Source of the DNA: Bradyrhizobiaceae bacterium PARB1 | GTDB lineage: Bacteria; Pseudomonadota; Alphaproteobacteria; Rhizobiales; Xanthobacteraceae | Length of the DNA: 64,000 bases | Direction: 5' to 3' | Assembly (NCBI GenBank): GCA_002256345.1 | Contig: NKIY01000003.1 | Location: 372,001-436,000 of the forward strand | Shown here: piece after piece, positions 1 through 8,309 of the stretch | How positions within the stretch are numbered: position 1 is the stretch's first letter | How the letters are laid out: every line of letters begins with the position of its first letter | Made by a program: the position numbers and the translations under genes | Notes under the pieces: model-generated | Seen by the model: only the letters and a program-made list of their open reading frames with translations | What the model was told of the DNA's origin: nothing | The model's database searches: none

Positions 1-268
1 CGCCGCTATCGACGACAAGGCCTGCCGCCACAATCGCCGTGTAGCGCCGGGTCTTCGCCAGCACCTGCACATGCAATGGGATTTCGAACGAGCCCGGCAC
101 CTCGAACAGATCGACCTGTGACGGATCGACATGCCGCGCCGCGATCTCGGTGCGAAACGACTCCCAACATGGCGCGACGATGTCGCGGTGCCAGGACGAT
201 TGCACGAAGGCCACGCGCTGCGGCCTGGCGAATTGCGGATGGCTGACGGGCTGGGATGCTTCGGTCAT
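1..268 (-). CDS. ribH: 6,7-dimethyl-8-ribityllumazine synthase, RibH2-like (partial)
   Basis: The C-terminal part lies beyond the left edge; 89 codons are visible. Lumazine synthase condenses 5-amino-6-ribitylaminouracil with 3,4-dihydroxybutanone phosphate in riboflavin synthesis. The visible N-terminus reads VAFVQSSWHRDIV, then DLFEVPGSFEIPLHVQ, then a Y-T-A-I-V-A-A-G segment. This matches the fold start and the substrate-binding FEVPGSFEIP loop of the family. The Trp-His after the first strand resembles the decameric RibH2 (Brucella type) more than the common RibH1. Translation starts at ATG 266-268; no other start lies nearby. The gene reads away from the intergenic repeat at 342-429, so its promoter should lie in 269-341. 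Identity is firm; the RibH2 subtype is inferred. Confidence 0.88.
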   Translation of the reverse strand, partial: MTEASQPVSHPQFARPQRVAFVQSSWHRDIVAPCWESFRTEIAARHVDPSQVDLFEVPGSFEIPLHVQVLAKTRRYTAIVAAGLVVDSG

Positions 269-740
269 GACTATTGTTTCCCTTTGTCCCCAAACTATGC
301 CGAAGCGCCCGCGCGCCAGCAAGGGCGGGAATATCGCCGCCCGTCATGGCGAAGAGCCCTTGCGACGAAGCAATCCAGTTCTTGCTTGCGCCCCTGGATT
401 GCTTCGTCGCCTTGTTCCTCGCAATGACGCCCCAGAGACCAGTCCAAGACGACGAGCTCTCTCTCCAAACTCGTCCTGCGCGCAGCCGATTTCATCCGGA
501 CTCGCATTCCGGGAATCCGATTCCGGTTTGTTCTCATTGCAACGTGATGACCTGTGGATGAAGGGGCCATTGTCTGTGGACGGAGTCGGGGCGGCGTTGC
601 GCGGATTCCGCAAATCACATCACTTCGGTTTCGCAAGTTCTGGACGATTTAAGTTTAAAGCCACGCAACGGCGCTCCGACAATTTCGCGTACCCGGCCAG
701 TCGTTTGCATCACGAATTTCCAAGGCAAGGTCGCGACCGC
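269..740. other. intergenic region between divergent ribH and ybjN-like gene
   Basis: This 472-bp stretch separates two divergent genes, so it must hold both promoters. It contains one strong palindromic repeat (342-429). The rest (430-740) stays open in one forward frame that runs into the ybjN-like gene. That upstream translation shows no recognisable domain and most family members start at the downstream ATG, so I treat it as non-coding. No clear RNA gene or operator was seen. Confidence 0.6.
342..429. repeat. palindromic intergenic repeat with perfect 17-bp arms
   Basis: The arms at 362-378 (GCGACGAAGCAATCCAG) and 394-410 are perfect reverse complements around a 15-nt loop. The outer flanks CGTCAT (342-347) and ATGACG (424-429) also pair, giving an element of about 88 bp. 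It resembles the dispersed 'aagcaatcc ... ggattgctt' repeats common between genes of Bradyrhizobium and Rhodopseudomonas (recalled, not searched). There is no T-run, so it is not a classic terminator. Confidence 0.8.
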
Positions 741-1241
741 ATGTCACTTCTCGAAGGCACTCTCGATTCACGCGCCAATCCACTCGCGGTCGTCGAAGAC
801 ATTGCCGCCGATCATAACTGGGCGTTCGAACGCTCCGGTGAAGACGAAGTTACGATCGTCTCCAAAGGTGACTGGACCGACTATCAGCTCTCCTTTACCT
901 GGATGAGCGAGATCGAAGCGCTGCATCTCGCTTGCGCCTTCGACATGAAGATTCCAGCCGCGCGCCGCAGCGAAGTACAGCGCCTGATCGCCGCAGTGAA
1001 CGAACAGATGTGGGTGGGTCATTTCGATATCTGGACCGCATCCGGCATGATCATGTACCGGCAGGCGATCCCGCTACCGGAAGGCATGACGGCCTCGACC
1101 GCGCAGTGCGAGTCCATGCTCGTCTCCGCGATCCATGCCTGCGAGCGCTACTATCCGGCGATGCAGTTCGTCGTATGGGCCGGCAAGACGGCCGAACAGG
1201 CGATGAGCGCCGCGATGTTCGACACCGCAGGCGAAGCGTGA
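741..1241 (+). CDS. YbjN domain-containing protein
   Basis: This 166-residue protein looks like the YbjN family, whose fold is shared with type III secretion chaperones and whose exact role is unknown. Seen: the alternating sequence with W-T-D-Y-Q-L-S-F-T-W-M, the EALHLACAFD segment near residue 55 and a C-terminal region rich in Met and Ala. There is no signal peptide or membrane segment. I chose ATG 741 because it gives the usual length and an N-terminus (MSLLEG) typical of alphaproteobacterial members. The frame is open further upstream but without domain content. Its stop overlaps the GTG of the next gene by 4 bp, so the two are probably translated together. Confidence 0.75.
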   Translation: MSLLEGTLDSRANPLAVVEDIAADHNWAFERSGEDEVTIVSKGDWTDYQLSFTWMSEIEALHLACAFDMKIPAARRSEVQRLIAAVNEQMWVGHFDIWTASGMIMYRQAIPLPEGMTASTAQCESMLVSAIHACERYYPAMQFVVWAGKTAEQAMSAAMFDTAGEA

Positions 1242-1669
1242 ATCTCGAACCGACGATCAGCATCCCCGACGCCCCCGGTGAAGCCGAGCGACTCGCGGTG
1301 TGGAATGCGCTGCTGGCCTACAACAACAAGTCGGTCGGCCCGAACGACTACCAGCCATTGTCGATCCTGATCCACGATCCGGAAACTGGCGAACCCGCCG
1401 GCGGCATCTGGGGCAAGACGGCCTATAACTGGTGCTTCGTCGAACTGTTCGTGGTGCCAGAAAAATTCCGCGGTCAGGACATCGGCACCAAGGTCTTGAA
1501 GCTTGCTGAAGACGTCGCGCGCGAGCGTGGCTGCATCGGGCTCTGGCTCGACACCTATTGGTTTCAGGCGCGCAGCTTCTACGAGAAGCAGGGCTATGAG
1601 GTATTCGGCGAACTGCCGGACTATCCCCGCGGTGGGCCAAGATATTTTCTGAAGAAGAGTCTCATCTAA
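1238..1669 (+). CDS. GNAT family N-acetyltransferase
   Basis: This is a 143-residue GNAT-fold enzyme predicted to transfer an acetyl group from acetyl-CoA to an unknown amine. Seen: the VELFVVPEKFRGQDIGTKVL stretch around residues 70-90, which is the conserved V-x-x-x-x-R-G-x-x-x-G acetyl-CoA loop (here R-G-Q-D-I-G). It is followed by an amphipathic helix and the C-terminal ARSFYEKQGYEVFGEL motif. The GTG at 1238 overlaps the upstream stop (GTGA), implying coupling with the YbjN-like gene. A longer in-frame reading from 932 covers the upstream gene and is rejected. The substrate cannot be inferred. Confidence 0.8.
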   Translation: MNLEPTISIPDAPGEAERLAVWNALLAYNNKSVGPNDYQPLSILIHDPETGEPAGGIWGKTAYNWCFVELFVVPEKFRGQDIGTKVLKLAEDVARERGCIGLWLDTYWFQARSFYEKQGYEVFGELPDYPRGGPRYFLKKSLI

Positions 1670-1764
1670 CTCGTCCCGGGCGCGGTGTAGGGCCCTTCCG
1701 CTGCATTGCGCCTGGGACACACGGTGCTAAGGTCCCCGCGCCTCAAGCTAGCCGGGACCGTACC

Positions 1765-2592
1765 ATGACCACCGCTTCATCCGCCCTCCAGACCCTCGAC
1801 GGTCACATCATTCTCGCCGGTGCCGGCAAGATGGGCGGTGCGATGCTGATGGGCTGGCTGGCCGGTGGCCTCGACCCCAGCCGAGTGGTCGTGCTCGACC
1901 CCTATGTCTCCGATGAGATCAAGCCGCTCGCTGCGAAGGGCGTACGTCTCAATCCGAAGGTCACGGAGATCACCAACGTCTCGGCGCTCATTCTCGCTGT
2001 GAAGCCGCAAATGTTCGCCGAGGTGGGCCCGACGCTGCGCGCCATTGTCGGCGATACGCTGGTCGTCTCGATCATGGCGGGCACCACCATTGCCGGCATT
2101 GCCAAGACCTGCGGCGGCAAGATCGTGCGCGCGATGCCAAACACACCGGCCGCCATCGGCCGCGGCATCACCGTCGCCGTTGCCGCGAGCGATGTTTCGC
2201 AGTCCCAGCGTGACCTCACCGACGCGCTGCTGCGCGCCACCGGCTCTGTGGAGTGGGTCGCTAACGAAAACCTGATCGATGCAGTCACCGCTGTGTCCGG
2301 TTCCGGGCCGGCCTATGTGTTTTTGCTTGCCGAGGAAATGGCCCGCGCCGGCATTGCTGCAGGTTTGCCGGCAGAGCTTGCCATGAAGCTCGCGCGCGAG
2401 ACGGTCTCTGGCTCTGGCGAATTGCTGCGTCAGTCCGATCTCGACGCGGCCACGCTACGCAAGAACGTCACCTCACCGGGGGGCACCACGGCAGCGGCGC
2501 TCAGTGTGCTGATGGCCGACGATGGCTTCGAACCACTGCTGACGCGCGCGATTGCAGCAGCGACGGCAAGATCGAAAGAGCTTGCGAAGTAA
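1765..2592 (+). CDS. proC: pyrroline-5-carboxylate reductase
   Basis: ProC reduces delta-1-pyrroline-5-carboxylate to L-proline with NAD(P)H, the last step of proline synthesis. The 275-residue length is normal. Seen: the Rossmann dinucleotide motif G-A-G-K-M-G at residues 19-24, the RAMPNTPAAIGRG segment in the middle, and the family signature region SGSGPAYVFLL followed by the helical dimerisation domain with V-T-S-P-G-G-T-T near the end. All key segments are present. The stop codon is immediately followed (0 bp) by the stop of the convergent histidine kinase gene at 2593. Confidence 0.95.
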   Translation: MTTASSALQTLDGHIILAGAGKMGGAMLMGWLAGGLDPSRVVVLDPYVSDEIKPLAAKGVRLNPKVTEITNVSALILAVKPQMFAEVGPTLRAIVGDTLVVSIMAGTTIAGIAKTCGGKIVRAMPNTPAAIGRGITVAVAASDVSQSQRDLTDALLRATGSVEWVANENLIDAVTAVSGSGPAYVFLLAEEMARAGIAAGLPAELAMKLARETVSGSGELLRQSDLDAATLRKNVTSPGGTTAAALSVLMADDGFEPLLTRAIAAATARSKELAK

Positions 2593-3981
2593 CTACACCG
2601 GCACCCGCACCACCGCGCGAAGACCGCCCATCGGGCTGTCGGCGAGCGTGATGTCACCGCCATGCGAGCGGGCAATATCGCGAGCAATCGCGAGGCCGAG
2701 GCCCGTGCCGCCCTCGTCCTGATTGCGCGCATCGTCGAGCCGCAGGAACGGCTTGAACACTTCCTCGCGCATCGCGGTTGGGATTCCGGGCCCGTCATCG
2801 TCCACGGTCACCGTGAGATAGCGATGATCGCGGTGACCGGTGATCGCGATGTCATGGGCATGACGTGCCGCATTGGAAACGAGATTGCCAAGACAACGCT
2901 TGAACGACGCCGGTTTCACCGTGACGATCGGCAGGCCGTGGAACGTCACCGTTGCCTTGTGCCCGTTACGCTCGGCATCGCTGCGCAGTTCTTCCAGCGC
3001 CGCGGACATATCGGTCGGCTGCGCCGGCTCGCCGCTGTCGCCGCGCGCAAAGGCGAGATAGGCCTCCAGCATTGCCTGCATCTCGTCAATATCCTTGCGC
3101 ATGCCCTCAACTTCCGGGCCGTCCTCGAGCAGCGCCAGCTCCAGCTTGAAGCGCGTGAGGATGGTGCGCAAATCGTGGGACACGCCGGCGAGCATCGCCG
3201 TGCGCTGCTCCATGGCGCGTTCGATGCGCGCCTTCATCTCGATGAAGGAATTGGCAGCCCGCCGCACCTCGCGGGCGCCGCGCGGCCGAAAATTCGGCAC
3301 CTCACGGCCTTTGCCGAAACTCTCGGCCGCATCGGCCAGCTTGAGGATCGGACGTATCTGGTTGCGCAGGAAAAGGATGGCAACGATCAGCAGTATCGAT
3401 GAAGTACCGACCATCCAGAACAGGAAGATTTCCGAATTCGACGCATAGGCCGCGCTGCGCTGCGCGAAGATGCGCATGACGGCATCGTCGAGCTGGATGC
3501 GAATCTCGACCAAGTTCGATCGCCCAACCGTATCGATCCAGAATGGCCGCGGGATCTGCCGGCCGATCTGCACCGACAATGTCTGGTCGAGCAGCGAGAA
3601 GAACGGTTTGGGCCCTGGCGGCGGCATGTCACCGAGGGGCAGGAAGTCGACGACAAGGCCGAGGCGCTGCTGCGCGATGGCCTTGATCTGGGTGCGGTCC
3701 TTGTCCTGCGGATAGATCTTGTAGACATCGATCAGCGCGGCGATGTCCTGCACCACCGCCGCGGACAGGCGCCGTGTCACCGTGTTCCAGTGGCGCTCCA
3801 TGAAGACGAAGGCGACCACCGATTGCAGGATCACCATCGGCACGATCATGATCAGGAGGGCGCGGGCATAGAGCCCTTTCGGCATGACCTCGTTGAACCG
3901 CCGCCCCATCACGCGATTGGCAGCAGACATCCGCTCGGAAGCGGAACGCAATATGGTTATCCCTGCGTCGAAGCTGCTCAT
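2593..3981 (-). CDS. sensor histidine kinase, partner of PetR
   Basis: This is a membrane histidine kinase of 462 residues (EnvZ-like layout). Helix 1 spans about residues 41-62, a periplasmic sensor domain 63-184, helix 2 185-206, and a HAMP linker to about 260. The phospho-acceptor box is SHDLRTILTR with His269; the usual Pro after R-T is Ile here. The ATPase domain shows the N box (NLVSNAARH), G1 (VDDDGPGIP) and G2 (GGTGLGLAI). I chose ATG 3981, which lies 16 bp after the petR stop. A longer in-frame reading would run back through petR, and ATGs at residues 18 or 25 are alternatives. It is the third gene of the petP-petR operon, so PetR is its likely substrate. The signal sensed is unknown. 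Confidence 0.88.
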   Translation of the reverse strand: MSSFDAGITILRSASERMSAANRVMGRRFNEVMPKGLYARALLIMIVPMVILQSVVAFVFMERHWNTVTRRLSAAVVQDIAALIDVYKIYPQDKDRTQIKAIAQQRLGLVVDFLPLGDMPPPGPKPFFSLLDQTLSVQIGRQIPRPFWIDTVGRSNLVEIRIQLDDAVMRIFAQRSAAYASNSEIFLFWMVGTSSILLIVAILFLRNQIRPILKLADAAESFGKGREVPNFRPRGAREVRRAANSFIEMKARIERAMEQRTAMLAGVSHDLRTILTRFKLELALLEDGPEVEGMRKDIDEMQAMLEAYLAFARGDSGEPAQPTDMSAALEELRSDAERNGHKATVTFHGLPIVTVKPASFKRCLGNLVSNAARHAHDIAITGHRDHRYLTVTVDDDGPGIPTAMREEVFKPFLRLDDARNQDEGGTGLGLAIARDIARSHGGDITLADSPMGGLRAVVRVPV

Positions 3982-3997
3982 GCGCTGAATGTCATCA

Positions 3998-4720
3998 CTA
4001 TGGCGACGCCACCAGCCGGTAGCCGATGCCGCGCACGGCCTGCAGGAACAGTGGATTGGCGGGATCGACCTCGATCTTGCGACGCAGGCGGTTGATCTGC
4101 ACATCGACCGCGCGCTCGTTCACCGTGCCGTCGCCCGTGAGCGCGCCTCGCGGCACGGTCTCGCCGGGCGTCTCCGCCAGGATACGCAGCATGTCGCGCT
4201 CGCGGTCGGTGAGATGGATGATCTCCTCGCCCTGCCGCAGTTCGCCGCGGGCGAGGTGATAGACGTAAGGCCCGAACTGAAGTTGCTCGACCTTTTCCAC
4301 CTGCACCGGCGCGGCGCGCTTGAGGATATTGGCGATGCGCAGCGCCAGCTCGCGCGGCTCGAACGGTTTCGACACATAATCGTCGGCGCCGATCTGCAGA
4401 CCTTCGATCCGATCGTTCGACTCGGCACGCGCGGTCAGCATCACGATCGGCACATGGGAGGACGTGCGGATGAAGCGCGCGAGATCGAAACCGGTCTCGC
4501 CGGGCATCATCACGTCGAGGATAAGCAGATCGAAATGCAGCCCGAGCAGTTTTGCCCGCGCCTCCTTCGCGCTCGGCGCCGTGGTGACGCGATAGCCTTC
4601 GCCGGCGAGGAAGCGCGAGAGCAAATCGCGGATGCGGCGATCGTCGTCCACCAGCAGCAGATGCGGCGCATCGTCGGCCGGCTGCACCGGTATCTTCTTG
4701 GCGGCCTGGGCGAGTATCAT
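3998..4720 (-). CDS. petR: OmpR-family response regulator, PetR-like
   Basis: This is a 240-residue two-domain regulator. The receiver (about 19-135) has the acidic triad DDD near residue 25, phospho-acceptor Asp69 in LLILDVMMPGETG, and the conserved Lys in DDYVSKPFEP. A winged-helix OmpR DNA-binding domain follows, with the late motif VQINRLRRKIE and the terminal GIGYRL. In Rhodobacter capsulatus the petP-petR pair was linked to expression of the cytochrome bc1 (pet/fbc) genes. The MarR-like gene directly upstream supports the same assignment here. The ATG at 4720 overlaps the petP stop (ATGA). An N-terminal tail of about 18 residues precedes the receiver. Confidence 0.88.
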   Translation of the reverse strand: MILAQAAKKIPVQPADDAPHLLLVDDDRRIRDLLSRFLAGEGYRVTTAPSAKEARAKLLGLHFDLLILDVMMPGETGFDLARFIRTSSHVPIVMLTARAESNDRIEGLQIGADDYVSKPFEPRELALRIANILKRAAPVQVEKVEQLQFGPYVYHLARGELRQGEEIIHLTDRERDMLRILAETPGETVPRGALTGDGTVNERAVDVQINRLRRKIEVDPANPLFLQAVRGIGYRLVASP

Positions 4721-5286
4721 GTCCTGGTCCCGTTTTCCGTGCCGAGGATCACCTGCAGCACCTTGTCCGGATCGTCGCGATCGATCATGCCGCTCAGGAA
4801 GCTCGTGATCGCTGCGACGTCGTTCGGTGAAAAATCCTTCAACGCGCGATTGATGCGCGTGGTCTGCAGCCCCGCCATCTGAGCGACCAGAGCCTCGCCC
4901 TTGGCCGTGGCGAAAAGAAGCCGCTGCCGACGATCGATCTCGCCGGATTTCTGCACGATATAGCCTTCATCGAGCAATTGCTTCAGCACACGGCCGAGCG
5001 ACTGCTTCGTGATCCGCAGCACATCGAGCAGATCGGCTACCTTCAGTCCGGGATAGCGATGAACGAAGTGCACGACACGGTGATGCGCACGGCCGAAGCC
5101 GAATTGGTCCAGCACATGGTCGGGATCGCCGACGAAATCGCGATAGGCAAAAAACAACAGTTCGATGATGTCCCAGCGCAATGGCGCCACCAGCCCCCGC
5201 TCCTCAACCGAACGTGAAACGGCCGTGTTGAAATTTACGTCAGCCATATTGACATATTTTCGGTTCAATCTTACAAACTTGGCCAT
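4717..5286 (-). CDS. petP: MarR-family transcriptional regulator, PetP-like
   Basis: This is a 189-residue winged-helix protein. The MarR core runs from about residue 50, with the recognition region LKVADLLDVLRITKQSLGRV, a wing containing DRRQRLLFAT (the usual D-x-R-x motif), and C-terminal dimerisation helices. It opens the petP-petR-kinase operon. The start is uncertain: ATG 5286 gives MAKFVRLN, while ATG 5247 (MADVNFN, residue 14) is also plausible because family similarity seems to begin there. Neither start has a strong ribosome site. An AT-rich palindromic stretch, ATAT-TGAC-ATAT (5246-5257), overlaps the inner start and could be an autoregulatory operator. That last point is inference. 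Confidence 0.85.
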   Translation of the reverse strand: MAKFVRLNRKYVNMADVNFNTAVSRSVEERGLVAPLRWDIIELLFFAYRDFVGDPDHVLDQFGFGRAHHRVVHFVHRYPGLKVADLLDVLRITKQSLGRVLKQLLDEGYIVQKSGEIDRRQRLLFATAKGEALVAQMAGLQTTRINRALKDFSPNDVAAITSFLSGMIDRDDPDKVLQVILGTENGTRT

Positions 5287-5486
5287 CCCGACGAAATTTT
5301 ATAACTTTCGCCAGGTGGGCCGATTAGGTCCGATTTGAGAACCATACCGGACTTCGGCAGACGGCATAGCCCAGCTTTGGGCAATTGGCCGCGCATTGCA
5401 TCCAGCTTTGCGGGCCGTCCGGACTCGACGTAGAACAGCATACGCCGTCGCCGCCGCCCGGCGCGAGCTAAGCAGGAGATAGGTCC

Positions 5487-6599
5487 ATGGGCGTTTCATT
5501 CGACAAGGTCGATGGCGCAGTCTGGCTGGATTTCGACATCCGCCACAGCCAACACCCCGTTCCGGAAGCGGAGCGCGTGGCCAAGCTGAAGGACCCCGGC
5601 TTCGGCCGTGTATTCACCGATCACATGTCCATCGTGCGCTACAGCGCCGGCAAGGGCTGGCATGACGCACGCGTCGAAGCCCGCTCAAACTTCCAGCTCG
5701 ATCCGGCTGCGGCCGTCCTGCATTACGCGCAGGAGATCTTCGAGGGCCTGAAGGCCTATGTCCGCGACGATGGCGGCGTGAACCTGTTCCGCCCCGATGC
5801 GAACGCCAAGCGCTTCTGGAATTCAGCCTCGCGCATGGCGATGGCGCCGCTGCCCGAGTCCGTCTTCATCGAAGCTGTCGAGCAGCTCGTCCGCATCGAC
5901 CGTGCCTGGATTCCCGGCGGTGAAGGCAGCCTCTATCTGCGTCCCTTCATGATCGCCAACGAGACCTTCCTCGGTGTTAAGCCGTCCTCGGAATATATCT
6001 TCGGCGTCATCGCTTCGCCGGTCGGCTCCTATTTCAAGGGCGGCCCGGCCCCGGTGTCGATCTACGCGTCGGAGAACTACACCCGCGCTGCCGTTGGCGG
6101 CACCGGCGCCGTGAAGTGCGGTGGCAACTATGCCGCCAGCCTGCGCGCGCAGGCCGAAGCGATTGAGCAGGGCTGCGACCAGGTCGTCTTCCTCGATGCA
6201 ATCGAGCGCAAATATATCGAAGAGCTCGGCGGCATGAACGTGTTCTTCGTGTTCGAGGACGGCTCGCTCTCGACGCCGCCGCTCGGCACCATCCTGCCCG
6301 GCATCACGCGTGACTCCATCATCGCGCTGGCGAAGGATGCCGGCGTAACCGTTCGCGAGGAACTCTACTCGCTCGACCAGTGGCGCGCCGATGCCGCCAG
6401 CGGCAAGCTCAAGGAAGCCTTCGCCTGCGGCACCGCCGCGGTGATCTCGCCGATTGGCAAGGTGCGCACCACCTCGGGCGAATTCCTGATCAATGGCGGC
6501 GAGGCCGGCAAGGTCGCTATGGGCCTGCGCAAGCAACTGGTCGATATCCAGTACGGCCGCGCGCCCGATCCACACAACTGGATCCGCAAGGTGTTCTGA
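5487..6599 (+). CDS. ilvE: branched-chain amino acid aminotransferase
   Basis: This class IV PLP aminotransferase interconverts Leu, Ile or Val with their 2-oxoacids, using 2-oxoglutarate and glutamate. The 370-residue length matches the long (type II) IlvE form. Seen: the HYAQEIFEGLKAY motif near residue 80, the FRPDANAKRF segment, the Schiff-base lysine at about residue 210 in TGAVKCGGNYAASL, and the ELGGMNVFFV stretch used in PLP phosphate binding. It is divergent from petP across about 200 bp, and an intrinsic terminator follows at 6606-6637. It stands alone as a transcription unit. Confidence 0.95.
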   Translation: MGVSFDKVDGAVWLDFDIRHSQHPVPEAERVAKLKDPGFGRVFTDHMSIVRYSAGKGWHDARVEARSNFQLDPAAAVLHYAQEIFEGLKAYVRDDGGVNLFRPDANAKRFWNSASRMAMAPLPESVFIEAVEQLVRIDRAWIPGGEGSLYLRPFMIANETFLGVKPSSEYIFGVIASPVGSYFKGGPAPVSIYASENYTRAAVGGTGAVKCGGNYAASLRAQAEAIEQGCDQVVFLDAIERKYIEELGGMNVFFVFEDGSLSTPPLGTILPGITRDSIIALAKDAGVTVREELYSLDQWRADAASGKLKEAFACGTAAVISPIGKVRTTSGEFLINGGEAGKVAMGLRKQLVDIQYGRAPDPHNWIRKVF

Positions 6600-6605
6600 G
6601 ACACG

Positions 6606-6637
6606 AAAGCCGCAGCCCCAAGCTGCGGCTTTTTCTT
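6606..6637 (+). terminator. intrinsic terminator after ilvE
   Basis: A perfect 10-bp stem (6606-6615 AAAGCCGCAG with 6623-6632) closes a 7-nt loop. The T-rich end of the stem continues as TTCTT. It starts 6 bp after the ilvE stop codon. Confidence 0.9.
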
Positions 6638-6661
6638 AGGACGCTCGCACGCCTCTCACCT

Positions 6662-6762
6662 GTCGTCACCCGGCTTGACCGGGTGACACAATAAACACTG
6701 ACAGCAGAGATAGAAGCGAAACGCCGTCGTGTACTGGATCCCCGCTTCCGCGGGGATGACAG
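6662..6762. repeat. double-hairpin intergenic repeat
   Basis: Two hairpins are seen: GTCACCCGG (6665-6673) with CCGGGTGAC (6679-6687), and ATCCCCG (6738-6744) with CGGGGAT (6751-6757). The unit ends in TGACAG close to the MATE gene stop. The 'ggatccccgc..gcggggatgacag' form resembles a dispersed repeat; a diverged relative is seen at 15371-15397. It lies between the convergent ilvE and MATE genes. Confidence 0.65.
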
Positions 6763-6773
6763 ACAGAGTTTGA

Positions 6774-8171
6774 TCAGGTCGTCGGCACCAGCCCCAACCG
6801 CTCCCGCTGCGTCCAGCGCCACAGCATCACCGGCGCGACGACCGCGAGTCCCGCTGCAAGCCCGATCCAGACCCCCACACCGCCGAAGCCGAGCTTGAAT
6901 GCGAACAGCAGGCTGAGCCCCATGCCGAAGCCCCAATAGCCGAGGCCCGCAATGACCATCGGTACCCGCGTATCCTGCAATCCCCGCAGCATACCGGCGC
7001 CTACCGACTGCGCGCCATCGGCGATCTGAAACACCGCCGCGCAAAACAGGAACGACATAGCCGTATCGATCACGACAGCATTGGCAGGATTGCCGAGATC
7101 GATGAAGGCGCCGATCAACACACGCGGCGCCGCCAGCAACAAGACGCTCATCGATGCCATGAAGCCAACGGCAAGCACGAACGCCGTCCAGCCCGCACGT
7201 GTGATGCCATCGGGATCGGCTGCCCCCTTGGCAAGGCCGACACGCACGGTCGCAGCCTGACTGAGGCCCATCGGCACCATGAACGAGATCGAAGCGATCT
7301 GAATGGCGATCGCATGCGCGGCAATCGCCGCCGTACCGAACTGCCCCATCAGGAAGACCGCTGCGTTGAACACAGTGATTTCGAAAGCCAGCGTCGCACC
7401 GATCGGGAGACCGATCTGCCACAGCTTGAAAAACCGCGGCCAGTCGGCGCGCCAGAAATTACCGAACAGCGAGTAGCGCCGGAATTTCGGATGCCATGCC
7501 ACCACGGCAACGAAGATCATGAACAGGAACGTGTTCGACAGTGCAGTCGCCAACCCCGAGCCCGGCAGTCCCATCGCCGGAAATCCGAGATGGCCGAACA
7601 CCAGCACCCAATTCGCAGCGGCGTTGAACAGGATCGCAACCGCTGTCACCAGCAGTGCCCACAGAGGCCGCTGCACGGCGGCGACGAACGAACGCAACAC
7701 GATGAAGCCGAGCGCGGGCAGGAAGCCCCATTGCAGCATATGCACAAAACTCTGTGCATCGGCAGCGGCCTGCGCCTCCTGACCGAACAGCAGCAGGATC
7801 GCCTCCGTGTGCCAGAGCACGATCCAGGCCGGGATGGAGATAACCACCGCGGACCACAGCCCTTGTCGGAACGTCCGGCGCACGTCGCGCACCGCATGCA
7901 GCTTGCGCCCGATCGCCTCCGCCATCATCGGCGAGGTCGCGGTGACAATGCCGATAGCGAAGATCAGGATGGCGAGATAGACATTTGCGCCGAGTGCCGA
8001 CGCCGCCAGCGCCTGTGCGCTGACGCGGCCGAGCACGATCACATCGGTGGTCGTCAGCGCGATCTGCGCGAGATTGGTCAGAATCAGCGGCCAACCGAGC
8101 CACAACGTGGCGCGGAGTTCAGCGAACCACAGGTCGCGCGTGGACGGCTTCTGCTCGACAGCCGGCAGCAT
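6774..8171 (-). CDS. MATE family efflux transporter
   Basis: This is a 465-residue integral membrane protein with about 12 hydrophobic segments in two similar halves, as in MATE (NorM/DinF) cation-coupled exporters of drugs and metabolites. Seen: the N-terminal LGWPLILTNLAQIALTTTDV helix and V-L-G-R loop typical of helix 1, then IGIVTATSPMMAEAIG in helix 2. The second half repeats the pattern with LPIGATLAFEITVF and MVPMGLSQAATVRVG (the S-x-A-x-x-V-R-V-G motif of the family). Its start at ATG 8171 has an AAAGG-like ribosome site. The substrate is not predictable. It is a single gene convergent with ilvE. Confidence 0.92.
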   Translation of the reverse strand: MLPAVEQKPSTRDLWFAELRATLWLGWPLILTNLAQIALTTTDVIVLGRVSAQALAASALGANVYLAILIFAIGIVTATSPMMAEAIGRKLHAVRDVRRTFRQGLWSAVVISIPAWIVLWHTEAILLLFGQEAQAAADAQSFVHMLQWGFLPALGFIVLRSFVAAVQRPLWALLVTAVAILFNAAANWVLVFGHLGFPAMGLPGSGLATALSNTFLFMIFVAVVAWHPKFRRYSLFGNFWRADWPRFFKLWQIGLPIGATLAFEITVFNAAVFLMGQFGTAAIAAHAIAIQIASISFMVPMGLSQAATVRVGLAKGAADPDGITRAGWTAFVLAVGFMASMSVLLLAAPRVLIGAFIDLGNPANAVVIDTAMSFLFCAAVFQIADGAQSVGAGMLRGLQDTRVPMVIAGLGYWGFGMGLSLLFAFKLGFGGVGVWIGLAAGLAVVAPVMLWRWTQRERLGLVPTT

Positions 8172-8309
8172 GGAACACCTTTGACGAATTCATGAACGCT
8201 GTCGCATGCACGATGCAGCAGCTTGCGCCGACAACGATGTCAGGCAGTCGCGCGAGAAAGCGCGCATTGATGAGCTAGTCCTTGCCCGGCGATTTGGCCA
8301 GATTTGCGG

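Noticed and set aside
150-740. N-terminal extension of the YbjN-like protein back to 150.
   Set aside because: The extension would overlap ribH and the palindromic repeat and has no family similarity; ATG 741 gives the normal length.
5299-5499. Small minus-strand open frame of 66 codons in the petP-ilvE gap.
   Set aside because: It covers the divergent promoter region, is Arg-rich and has no ribosome site or similarity.
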